Below, one piece after another: positions 1 through 5,848 of a stretch of DNA of 6,811 bases. Within the stretch, counting starts at the first letter, position 1. Each line of letters opens with the position of its first letter. Location: assembly GCA_945861815.1 (NCBI GenBank), contig CAMAVV010000087.1, forward strand, positions 1 through 6,811, given 5' to 3'. The notes below the pieces were generated by a model. That model saw only the letters and a list, made by a program, of their open reading frames with translations. It had not been told where the DNA came from and did not search any database. Source of the DNA: Thermoflexus hugenholtzii JAD2. GTDB lineage: Bacteria > Chloroflexota > Dehalococcoidia > SHYB01. The position numbers and the translations under genes were made by a program.

Positions 1-2
1 AT

Positions 3-770
3 ACGACCCAACTCATGAAGGCCAGTCGCCTGGTCAGCGAACACACCGGCTTCGCCGTCCAGCCCAACAAGGCCATCGTGGGGAAGAATGCCTTCCGCCA
101 CGCCTCGGGCATCCACCAAGACGGCATCCTCAAAGAACGCACGACGTACGAGATCATGGACCCGGCCAGCGTCGGCCTCAGTGGCACCACCCTTGTCTTA
201 GGCAAACTCAGCGGTCGCCATGCCTTCAAGCGGCGCTTGGAAGAGCTCGGCTATCATCTGTCCGAGGCTGACCTCGTTCGCGCCTTCGAACGCTTCAAGG
301 AAGTCGCCGAGAAGAAGAAAGAGGTCGCCGACCACGACCTCATCGCCATCGTCGCCGACGAACAGCGCGCGACGGTCGACGCCTATAAGCTCGGCAAGAT
401 GAACGTCGTCTGCGGCAGCGGCCAGGTGCCCACGGCCACGGTGCAACTCTCCGGGCCAGACGGCAAGAGCCGTGAGAAGACCTCCACAGGCACAGGCCCC
501 GTGGACGCGACATACAAAGCCATCGACGGCATCATCGGCGCGAAGGCGAAGCTCGACGAGTATGCCGTGCAGTCGATCACCCAAGGTATCGACGCCCTTG
601 GCGAGGTGATGGTGCGCGTGGAGAAGGACGGCATGACCTACATCGGCCGCGGCGCAGACAGCGACATCATCGTTGCCAGCGCGAAGGCCTACGTGAACGC
701 CCTCAACCGCCTCATCGCCAACCGCGATATGCCGAAGGCTGCTGCCCAATCGTCCAAGGTCGGCCCGTAA
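3..770 (+). CDS. leuA: 2-isopropylmalate synthase, C-terminal part (5' end outside window)
   Basis: This enzyme condenses acetyl-CoA with 2-oxoisovalerate to give 2-isopropylmalate, the committed step of leucine synthesis in the cytosol. The frame is open to the left edge, so the N-terminal catalytic TIM barrel is missing and about 255 residues remain. The sequence shows the linker/subdomain signature HASGIHQDG (bases 99-125), whose second histidine is a known catalytic-region residue in the family, preceded by NKAIVG. The C-terminal LeuA_dimer regulatory domain, which binds leucine for feedback inhibition in this family, runs from roughly base 400 to the end. It contains TATVQLSGPDG, GTGPVDATYKAID and a terminal GADSDIIVASAKAYVNALN helix. 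A methionine codon at base 15 is internal, not the start, because conserved LeuA sequence continues upstream of it. The gene stops with TAA 67 bases before leuC. The intact regulatory domain suggests an ordinary feedback-regulated LeuA rather than a citramalate synthase or homocitrate synthase, although the missing barrel prevents a strict distinction. Confidence 0.95.
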   Translation, partial: TTQLMKASRLVSEHTGFAVQPNKAIVGKNAFRHASGIHQDGILKERTTYEIMDPASVGLSGTTLVLGKLSGRHAFKRRLEELGYHLSEADLVRAFERFKEVAEKKKEVADHDLIAIVADEQRATVDAYKLGKMNVVCGSGQVPTATVQLSGPDGKSREKTSTGTGPVDATYKAIDGIIGAKAKLDEYAVQSITQGIDALGEVMVRVEKDGMTYIGRGADSDIIVASAKAYVNALNRLIANRDMPKAAAQSSKVGP

Positions 771-837
771 CGATTCTTCGCGAGAGCGCACGCTTGTGTG
801 CCGCGCTTGTTGATTGATTACCCTGGAGCAATCCTCT

Positions 838-2238
838 ATGCCCAAAACGATGTTCGAAAAGATCTGGGAGTCCCACCTGGTGAGCGAAGAGCCCGGCAAG
901 CCGGCGCTCCTCTATATCGACCTCCACCTCGTCCACGAAGTGACCTCGCCCCAGGCTTTCGATAGCCTCCGCATGTCCAAGCGCGCGGTGCGCCGCCCTG
1001 ACCTCACCGTTGCCACCGTCGATCACAACGTGCCTACGACCGACCGCTCCAAGCCCATCGCCGATCAGATATCAAAGAAGCAGATCGAGCTCCTCGGTAA
1101 GAACGCCAAAGATTTCGGACTCACCTACTACGATATCCACAGCCCCAACCAGGGCATCGTCCACATCATCGGCCCCGAGCAGGGCTGGACGCAGCCGGGC
1201 AAGACCATCGTTTGCGGCGATAGCCACACCTCAACCCACGGCGCATTCGGCGCCCTTGCCTTCGGCATCGGCACCTCTGAGGTTGAGCACGTCCTTGCGA
1301 CCCAATGCCTTATCCAGACCAAGCCCAAAACGATGGAAGTCCGTGCCAAGGGCGCGCTGCCCAAGGGCGTCACTGCCAAGGACCTTATCCTGAACATCAT
1401 CGGCCAGCTTGGCGTCGATGGCGGCACTGGCTACGTCATCGAATACACCGGTGAAGCTATTCGAAGCCTTTCCATGGAAGGCCGCATGACCGTCTGCAAC
1501 ATGTCTATCGAATGCGGCGCGCGCGCCGGCATGGTCGCCCCAGACGAGAAGGCATTCGTCTACCTCAAAGGCAGGCCGCACTCGCCACAGGGCGCCGGCT
1601 TCGACAAGGCTGTCGAACAATGGAAGAAGTTGCCAACCGACCCCGGGGCAAAGTATGACCGGGTCGTCGAAATCGACTGCGCCTCGATGACACCCTTCGT
1701 CACCTGGGGCACCAACCCAGGCATGGTGGTGAAGGTTACCGATAAAGTGCCGTCGGTCGAATCGTTCAAGACAGACGCCGACCGCCGTGCCGCCCAGCGC
1801 GCCCTCGAGTATATGGGCCTGAAGGCGGGCACGCCGATACAGGACATACCCATCGACTACGTCTTCATCGGCTCCTGCACCAACTCGCGTATGGAAGACC
1901 TTCGCGCCGCTGCCGCTATCGTAAAGGGCAAGAAGAAGTCGCCCAAGGTGCAGGCCATCGTTGTGCCTGGCAGCGCTATCGTCAAGAAGCAGGCAGAGGC
2001 CGAGGGCCTCCACAAAATCTTCACTGATGCCGGCTTTGAATGGCGCGAGGCTGGCTGCTCCATGTGCCTCGCCATGAACCCGGACGTGCTGAAGCCAGGC
2101 CAGCGCTGCGCCTCCACCTCCAACCGCAACTTCGAAGGTCGCCAGGGCGCAGGCGGCCGCACCCACCTCGTCAGCCCGCAGATGGCGGCGGCGGCAGGCA
2201 TCGCCGGGCATTTTGTGGACGTGCGGAGTTGGAACTAG
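838..2238 (+). CDS. leuC: 3-isopropylmalate dehydratase large subunit
   Basis: This is the large subunit of isopropylmalate isomerase. With LeuD it converts 2-isopropylmalate to 3-isopropylmalate through a [4Fe-4S] cluster. The protein is 466 residues, the usual bacterial length. The aconitase-family signature is clear: VCGDSHTSTHGAFGALAFG, followed by GTSEVEHVLATQ. The three cluster cysteines fall at C347 (in GSCTNSR), C407 and C410 (in GCSMC), the same numbers as in the E. coli protein. The N-terminus reads MPKTMFEKIWESHLV, then LLYIDLHLVHEVTSPQAFD, as expected. ATG at 838 was chosen over an in-frame TTG at 814. A GGAG ribosome-binding site at 825-828 sits 9 bases upstream of the ATG, and family homology begins there. 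leuC lies 67 bases after leuA, and its stop is 16 bases before the zinc-ribbon gene. A small hairpin (786-801) lies in the leuA-leuC gap but is too weak to interpret. Confidence 0.97.
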   Translation: MPKTMFEKIWESHLVSEEPGKPALLYIDLHLVHEVTSPQAFDSLRMSKRAVRRPDLTVATVDHNVPTTDRSKPIADQISKKQIELLGKNAKDFGLTYYDIHSPNQGIVHIIGPEQGWTQPGKTIVCGDSHTSTHGAFGALAFGIGTSEVEHVLATQCLIQTKPKTMEVRAKGALPKGVTAKDLILNIIGQLGVDGGTGYVIEYTGEAIRSLSMEGRMTVCNMSIECGARAGMVAPDEKAFVYLKGRPHSPQGAGFDKAVEQWKKLPTDPGAKYDRVVEIDCASMTPFVTWGTNPGMVVKVTDKVPSVESFKTDADRRAAQRALEYMGLKAGTPIQDIPIDYVFIGSCTNSRMEDLRAAAAIVKGKKKSPKVQAIVVPGSAIVKKQAEAEGLHKIFTDAGFEWREAGCSMCLAMNPDVLKPGQRCASTSNRNFEGRQGAGGRTHLVSPQMAAAAGIAGHFVDVRSWN

Positions 2239-2254
2239 CGAACGCGGAGGGGAA

Positions 2255-2521
2255 ATGCTCACACCAAAAAACCCATGCCAAAGCTGCAGCATGCCGATGG
2301 GAAAGACCATGGAGAAGGCAGGCACTGAAGCCGGTGGCTCCAAGAGCGCCGACTATTGCAACCTGTGCTATAAGGATGGCAAGTTCACACAGCCGGATAT
2401 GACCGCTGAAAAGATGCAGGCCTTTGTGAAGGGCAAACTGAAAGAGATGCGCATACCAGGTTTCATGACGGGCATGTTCACCAAAAACATCCCGAAGCTG
2501 AAGCGATGGGCAAAGGCATAA
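2255..2521 (+). CDS. Small double-CxxC zinc-ribbon-like protein between leuC and leuD
   Basis: This 88-residue protein resembles the 'putative zinc ribbon' family (PF12674), recognised by eye and without a search. Two cysteine pairs, C8-x2-C11 in CQSCSMPM and C35-x2-C38 in DYCNLCYKDG, should bind one zinc ion. After them come the family-typical F-x-x-PD segment and a helix starting TAEKMQAF. The basic C-terminal tail reads KNIPKLKRWAKA. No signal peptide or membrane segment is seen, so it is probably cytosolic. ATG 2255 was chosen because a strong GGAGGGG site at 2246-2252 precedes it; an in-frame TTG at 2213 would overlap leuC and lacks such a site. It lies 16 bases after leuC and 37 before leuD, so it is translated within the leucine transcript. 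Its function is unknown. Its position between the two isomerase subunits permits, but does not prove, a role linked to LeuCD. Its codon use resembles that of its neighbours. Confidence 0.85.
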   Translation: MLTPKNPCQSCSMPMGKTMEKAGTEAGGSKSADYCNLCYKDGKFTQPDMTAEKMQAFVKGKLKEMRIPGFMTGMFTKNIPKLKRWAKA

Positions 2522-2547
2522 ATGTAGGGGCGACCGGCTGGTCGCCC
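2522..2547 (+). repeat. Palindromic intergenic repeat, copy 1
   Basis: This 26-base element consists of ATGTAG followed by a perfect 8-bp inverted repeat: GGGCGACC (2528-2535), loop GGCT, GGTCGCCC (2540-2547). It starts at the base directly after the TAA of the zinc-ribbon gene and ends where the leuD ribosome-binding site GGAG (2548-2551) begins. The same element recurs at 4458-4483 with 25 of 26 bases identical. The hairpin has no following T-run, so it is not a classic intrinsic terminator. It resembles the short palindromic repeats dispersed between genes in many genomes. As RNA it could stabilise the upstream message or modulate leuD translation, but both roles are inference. Confidence 0.8.
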
Positions 2548-2558
2548 GGAGAATAAAT

Positions 2559-3167
2559 ATGCAACCATTCGTTAAACACACAGGCCTCGTCGCCGCCCTT
2601 GACCGCGTCAACGTGGACACGGACCAGATCATCCCCAAGCAGTTCCTGAAGCGCGTCGAGCGCACCGGCTTCGGCGAATTCCTCTTCTTCGACTGGCGCT
2701 ATCTCCCCGATGGGAAGCCCAGCCCCCAGTTCGAGCTGAACGACCCCGCCTACAAAGGCGCCACCATCCTCGTCGCTGGGCGCAACTTCGGCTGCGGCTC
2801 CTCCCGCGAGCATGCACCCTGGGCGCTCAACCAGTACGGCTTCCTCGCCATCATCTGCTCCAGCTACGCCGATATCTTTCGCAACAACTGTTACCAGAAC
2901 GGCATGGTGCCGGTGATTCTGCCCGAAGAGACCGTGGCGCAAATCATGGCGAATGCGAAAAAGAAGAATGGCTACAGGATCACCGTCGACCTGGGAAAGA
3001 AACAGGTCTATGACAACCAGAGCCTCAAGGCCTCATTCGATATCGAAGAGTTCCGCCGCCATTGCCTCATGAACGGCCTCGATGACATCGGCCTGACGCT
3101 GAAGAACGAGGACAAGATCTCGATCTACGAAAAGAAACGCTGGCCTGAACTCTCCGGCAAGAAATAA
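2559..3167 (+). CDS. leuD: 3-isopropylmalate dehydratase small subunit
   Basis: This is the small (swivel-domain) subunit of isopropylmalate isomerase, which contributes substrate-recognition residues to the LeuCD active site. The protein is 202 residues, close to the roughly 200 usual for bacterial LeuD and longer than the approximately 160-170-residue archaeal type. Signature segments are NVDTDQIIPKQFLKRV (residues 18-33) and NFGCGSSREHAPWAL (76-90), followed by IICSSYADIFRNNCYQNGMVPV. A GGAG site (2548-2551) lies 7 bases before ATG 2559, directly after the palindromic repeat, so repeat folding could affect initiation. The gene is in the same strand and probable transcript as leuC and the zinc-ribbon gene. 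It is followed by a 141-base gap before leuB. Nothing is truncated or missing. Confidence 0.96.
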   Translation: MQPFVKHTGLVAALDRVNVDTDQIIPKQFLKRVERTGFGEFLFFDWRYLPDGKPSPQFELNDPAYKGATILVAGRNFGCGSSREHAPWALNQYGFLAIICSSYADIFRNNCYQNGMVPVILPEETVAQIMANAKKKNGYRITVDLGKKQVYDNQSLKASFDIEEFRRHCLMNGLDDIGLTLKNEDKISIYEKKRWPELSGKK

Positions 3168-3189
3168 CTCTCAGCTATCCGTATTTGTG

Positions 3190-3247
3190 CCTCGCCCTCG
3201 ATGGGAGAGGACCTCGAGAAGCGTCTGCGCTTCGCGAGAGGTGAGGG
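3190..3247 (+). other. Two-hairpin intergenic element between leuD and leuB
   Basis: Two adjacent inverted repeats occupy the middle of the 141-base leuD-leuB gap. The first pairs CCTCGCCC (3190-3197) with GGGAGAGG (3203-3210), with one mismatch and a 5-base loop. The second has a perfect core, GAAGCG (3218-3223), loop TCTG, CGCTTC (3228-3233). Its stem extends outward to 3211 and 3242 with a mismatch and a 2-base bulge. CCCTC at 3195-3199 can alternatively pair with GAGGG at 3243-3247, so mutually exclusive folds are possible. There is no clear T-tract, so a simple intrinsic terminator is not established. A TATACT hexamer at 3261-3266 could be the -10 of a separate leuB promoter, but no matching -35 is seen. 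The element could be an attenuator, a transcript-stability structure or merely a dispersed repeat. Confidence 0.45.
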
Positions 3248-3308
3248 TGATTTCTTCAGCTATACTGCGTGTTCGTGACGCAAAGATAAACACACAACGG
3301 ACAACACT

Positions 3309-4424
3309 ATGAAATTCACTCTTGCTGTTCTCCCTGGCGACGGCATCGGCCCTGACGTCGTCGCTGAGGGCATCAACGTCCTCAACCGCATCGGCGAGCT
3401 TTACGGCCATCAGTTCGAGTTCAAGCACGCCCTCATCGGCGGCTGCTCTATCGATGCGCACGGCGTTGCTATCACCGACGAGACGGTGGCGATGGCGAAG
3501 AAGACCCACGCCGTCATCCTCGGCGCAGTGGGCGGTCCCAAGTGGGACGACCCCAAAGCGCCCACACGCCCTGAAGACGGCCTCCTGCGAATCCGCAAGG
3601 ACTTGCAGCTCTTCGCTAACCTCCGCCCGGTGAAGACCTACCCCCAGCTCCTCGATTCCACACCCATCAAACCTGATTTGCTCAACGGCGTCGATATGCT
3701 CGTCATCCGCGAGCTCACCGGCGGCCTCTACTTCGGCAAGCCGAAAAAGCGATGGGACACGCCCCGAGGCCGCAAGGCCGTCGATACGATGGCCTATAGC
3801 GAAAAGGAAATCGCGCGCGTCGTCACCGTCGGCTTCGAGATGGCTCGCCGCCGCCGCCAAAAGCTCACCTCTGTGGACAAGGCGAACGTCCTCACCACAT
3901 CCCGCCTCTGGCGTGAGATCGCCACCGAGATCGGGAAGAACTACCCCGACGTGAAGCTCAACCATATGCTCGTCGATACCTGCGCCATGAACCTCATCCG
4001 CAACCCGCGCGACTTCGACGTTATCGTGACGGAGAACACCTTCGGCGACATCCTCACCGACGAAGCGGCGGTCCTCGCCGGCTCCATGGGCATGCTGCCA
4101 TCGGCGAGCCTTGGCGGCCCGAAGCTGGCGAAGGGCGGCACGATGGAGGGCAAGAAGCTCTTCGGCCTCTACGAGCCTATCCACGGCAGCGCGCCCGACA
4201 TCGCAGGCCAGAACAAGGCCAACCCTCTCGCCACCATCCTCAGCATGGCGATGCTTATGCGCTATTCCCTGCGCCTTCATAAAGAGGCCGACGCCGTTGA
4301 GAAGGCCGTGCAAAGCGTCCTCGAGGCTGGGCATCGCACCTTCGATATCTCAAAGCCAGGCGAACCCTGGGTCGGGACGAAGGAGATGGGGCAGACGGTA
4401 AGGGAAGCGATTCAAAAAGCCTAG
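3309..4424 (+). CDS. leuB: 3-isopropylmalate dehydrogenase
   Basis: This enzyme oxidatively decarboxylates 3-isopropylmalate with NAD+ to the 2-oxo acid that is transaminated to leucine. The protein is 371 residues, normal for the beta-decarboxylating dehydrogenase family. By comparison with the Thermus enzyme, the substrate and metal residues are R96 (in RIRKDLQLFANLRP), R106, R134 and Y141 (in RELTGGLYFGKPK), K191 (SVDKANVL), and D223, D247 and D251 (NTFGDILTDEAA). The cofactor loop EPIHGSAPDIAGQNKANP includes D297, an acidic residue that favours NAD+ over NADP+ in this family. The N-terminal Rossmann-like segment LAVLPGDGIGPDV supports ATG 3309 as the start. The gene has no good Shine-Dalgarno sequence upstream (ACAACGGACAACACT), unlike leuC and leuD. 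It follows leuD after a 141-base hairpin-containing gap and may be partly independently expressed. Homoisocitrate or tartrate dehydrogenase is unlikely given the leu context and the RELTGGLYFG motif. Confidence 0.96.
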   Translation: MKFTLAVLPGDGIGPDVVAEGINVLNRIGELYGHQFEFKHALIGGCSIDAHGVAITDETVAMAKKTHAVILGAVGGPKWDDPKAPTRPEDGLLRIRKDLQLFANLRPVKTYPQLLDSTPIKPDLLNGVDMLVIRELTGGLYFGKPKKRWDTPRGRKAVDTMAYSEKEIARVVTVGFEMARRRRQKLTSVDKANVLTTSRLWREIATEIGKNYPDVKLNHMLVDTCAMNLIRNPRDFDVIVTENTFGDILTDEAAVLAGSMGMLPSASLGGPKLAKGGTMEGKKLFGLYEPIHGSAPDIAGQNKANPLATILSMAMLMRYSLRLHKEADAVEKAVQSVLEAGHRTFDISKPGEPWVGTKEMGQTVREAIQKA

Positions 4425-4457
4425 GGTGGGCTTCTAACCCGACCGCAACAAATTCGC

Positions 4458-4483
4458 ATGTAGGGGCGACTGGCTGGTCGCCC
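4458..4483 (+). repeat. Palindromic intergenic repeat, copy 2
   Basis: This is the second copy of the 26-base element seen at 2522-2547, differing by one base (T instead of C at 4471). That change makes the innermost stem pair G-U when transcribed from the + strand. The stem is GGGCGACT (4464-4471), loop GGCT (4472-4475), GGTCGCCC (4476-4483). It lies 33 bases after the leuB stop and ends at the base next to the stop codon (4484-4486) of the amidohydrolase remnant on the opposite strand. It could therefore form a structure at the 3' end of two converging transcripts, although no T-run makes it a recognisable terminator. Confidence 0.8.
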
Positions 4484-4641
4484 TCACGCCGGCACCCCGT
4501 ACAGCTTCTTGCAGTTGTCCCACAATATCTTCCGCTTCGCCTCCGCGCTGATGCCCTCCACCGCCAAGAACTCGTCTACGGCGTGCGGGTAAAGCGAGTC
4601 GTCGTGTGCGAGTCGGCAGAGATGACGTTGTAGGCGAACAT
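4484..4641 (-). pseudogene. Amidohydrolase remnant: start region fused to C-terminus by internal deletion
   Basis: This is a collapsed copy of an Amidohydro_2-type hydrolase. Reading the - strand, a good GAGGAG ribosome-binding site (4653-4648) is followed after 6 bases by ATG at 4641-4639 and the peptide MFAYNVISADSH. That peptide looks like the usual N-terminus of this family, where an ADSH-type motif supplies a metal-ligand histidine. Immediately after it, in a different frame, comes HDDSLYPHAVDEFLA...WDNCKKLYGVPA and a stop at 4486-4484. This tail matches the C-terminal 40 residues of the hydrolase encoded at 5841 onward, with 110 of 119 bases identical. The central part, probably around 300 residues, is gone. 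From the ATG the frame shifts at the junction and stops after about 21 residues at 4578-4576, so no functional enzyme is made. A longer open frame reading back to base 4696 is an artefact of the fusion. The recognised N-terminal motif is a family-knowledge judgement; the C-terminal match is seen directly. Confidence 0.8.
4488..4606. repeat. Direct repeat A: amidohydrolase 3' coding end
   Basis: This 119-base block is 92% identical (110/119, counted by hand, no gaps) to 5848-5966. Both copies are in the same orientation and both encode, on the - strand, the last 40 or so residues of an amidohydrolase. Identity falls off abruptly at both ends: at the stop-codon side and at the base corresponding to the HDD codons. 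Several differences are in third codon positions (for example, TTC/CTC in the lysine/arginine region gives only conservative changes), consistent with an old duplicated coding sequence. Confidence 0.85.
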
Positions 4642-4682
4642 GGAAGGCTCCTCGAAGACGATCAGTATACGAGAGCGCGAAA

Positions 4683-4765
4683 GAGGGGGCTTGCACCAGC
4701 CTCCTTGAGGGTTACCACCCATAAGACCGGCATCCAAGCCGGATACGCTAGGGGAATATACCTAG
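4683..4765 (+). promoter_or_regulatory. Hairpin-rich probable 5' leader of the pilin-like gene
   Basis: Four small inverted repeats follow one another upstream of the pilin-like gene. They are 4683-4691 with 4698-4706 (9 pairs including two G-U, loop TGCACC); GGGT 4709-4712 with ACCC 4717-4720; CCGGC 4727-4731 with GCCGG 4738-4742; and CTAGG 4749-4753 with CCTAG 4761-4765. The last lies close to the start codon and overlaps the AGG that might serve for translation initiation. No known riboswitch consensus (c-di-GMP, TPP, cobalamin, fluoride) was recognised. No convincing -35/-10 pair was found in the 4655-4777 interval. A structured regulatory leader is possible, but short GC-rich hairpins also arise by chance. 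Confidence 0.3.
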
Positions 4766-4783
4766 GTAAAACTTTGAGTGGAC

Positions 4784-5848
4784 ATGCAAGCAGAAACCCG
4801 GCGGGCACTTTCTTCAGTTTTCCAAAGCCAACAGGGCATTACCGGCCTTGAAACGGCAATCATCCTCATTGCCTTTGTCACGGTGGCCTCCGTCTTCGCC
4901 TTTACCACCCTCAGCGCCGGCATCTTCTCCTCACAAAAGGGCAAGGAGGCGGTAACCGACGCCATCGCCCAATCGGGCTCGGCCCCAACGTTTCGGGGAA
5001 GTCTCTTGGGTATTGCCGTCCCTGGCGTCGTTATTGACACAGCAGACACGGTTTGGGATGCACGGACGAATGTCATAGCTCATGTCGATACAAGCGACTT
5101 CAAGGAAGGAACGGGAAGCGCCCTTCTCACCATCGCTTCTGGCTTTTCCACTGGGCAAGTCGCCCACCAGCACTTGCCAGCCACAATAGATGCGAGCGAT
5201 TACTATACGGTGGGGCTTTGGTTGAAGCCCGATAAGACCGTCAACTCGGGACAGTTTCGCTTGACGTTCTACTCCAACACCTCCGGAGACTGCACCGGCA
5301 CGCTCCAGACCCTTACCGTGCCTGCCCTCGTGGCCAACACCTGGCAACAAGTTCGTATGAAATCTACGAACCGCGTACCGCTAACCAACATTAACTGCAT
5401 CGCCCTCGACGCCGTCTCTGACCCAGGCGTGCTTAATCTCCATATCGACTTAGTGGAAGCGCCACCCGAAGTGCAGCAGTTGGAAATCTCGCTCGGCTCT
5501 GCATTCGATGGAGCGCCCATCGACCTCAACACGACAACCGATAGCGACAGCGACGGCCTCCTCTCAGACCAGAGCACAAAAAGGCATACCTTGACCGTGG
5601 CTTACCAAGACGAACTGCAATATGTGCAAGATATCACGTGGACTGTGACCACCATCGGTAAGAACGACGGCGACGCACTACTCGAGCCCAATGAGCGCAT
5701 CATCTTCACCATCAAGCTCAACGGGCTGCTTCCTTTACCCACCGAAGGGACACGGTTCTCCATCCACATCAAGCCGATCAAGGGAGCGGCGCTGGGCATC
5801 AAGCGTCTTGTGCCGCCCCTCGTCGATGCCTACGTTCCGCTTAAGTAG
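4784..5848 (+). CDS. Archaellin/type IV pilin-like subunit with inserted beta-sandwich-like domain
   Basis: This is probably a secreted filament subunit of the archaellin/class III prepilin type, about 354 residues. The N-terminus has a short charged leader ending QSQQG, then ITGLETAIILIAFVTVASVF. Cleavage is expected after G18, leaving Ile at +1 and Glu at +5, as prepilin peptidases require, followed by the hydrophobic assembly helix (about 25-46). The archaellin-like segment SSQKGKEAV...FRGSLLG follows. The C-terminal part (about 229-354) matches the archaellin beta domain as I know it: ISLGSAFDGAPIDL, acidic DSDSDGLLSD (253-262), GKNDGDALLEPNE and IHIKPIKGAALGIKR. Between them, about residues 82-225 form an extra beta-rich block (DTSDFKEGTGSALLTIA, YYTVGLWLKPD, LVANTWQQVRM, LNLHIDLVEA) resembling galactose-binding/CBM-like jelly rolls. 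Cysteines C170 and C205 could pair. GTG 4778 is an alternative start; neither has a strong ribosome-binding site. No other archaellum or pilus genes are in the window. The filament role is inferred. Confidence 0.8.
   Translation: MQAETRRALSSVFQSQQGITGLETAIILIAFVTVASVFAFTTLSAGIFSSQKGKEAVTDAIAQSGSAPTFRGSLLGIAVPGVVIDTADTVWDARTNVIAHVDTSDFKEGTGSALLTIASGFSTGQVAHQHLPATIDASDYYTVGLWLKPDKTVNSGQFRLTFYSNTSGDCTGTLQTLTVPALVANTWQQVRMKSTNRVPLTNINCIALDAVSDPGVLNLHIDLVEAPPEVQQLEISLGSAFDGAPIDLNTTTDSDSDGLLSDQSTKRHTLTVAYQDELQYVQDITWTVTTIGKNDGDALLEPNERIIFTIKLNGLLPLPTEGTRFSIHIKPIKGAALGIKRLVPPLVDAYVPLK

Noticed and set aside
198..899. Long open frame (233 codons) on the - strand across leuA and the leuA-leuC gap
   Set aside because: It lies antisense to a clear leuA reading frame, its composition is typical of a GC-rich shadow frame, and it has no recognisable domain.
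1231..2343. 370-codon open frame on the - strand opposite leuC
   Set aside because: leuC on the + strand has complete family motifs and cluster cysteines; the opposite frame is a codon-bias shadow.
3201..3278. Possible leader peptide (25 codons from ATG 3201) for leucine attenuation of leuB
   Set aside because: It encodes only two leucines, not in a run, and has no good ribosome-binding site, so it does not look like an attenuation peptide.
3171..4334. 387-codon open frame on the - strand opposite leuB
   Set aside because: It is antisense to a full-length LeuB with all active-site residues; the His/Asp/Val-rich composition is typical of an antisense shadow.
4424..4440. Possible terminator after leuB (GGGT...ACCC)
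   Set aside because: The stem is only four base pairs, with no T-run; too weak to annotate.
4606..4851. 81-codon + strand frame across the remnant, the leader and the pilin-like start
   Set aside because: It overlaps the pilin-like gene in another frame, crosses the hairpin region and shows no family resemblance.
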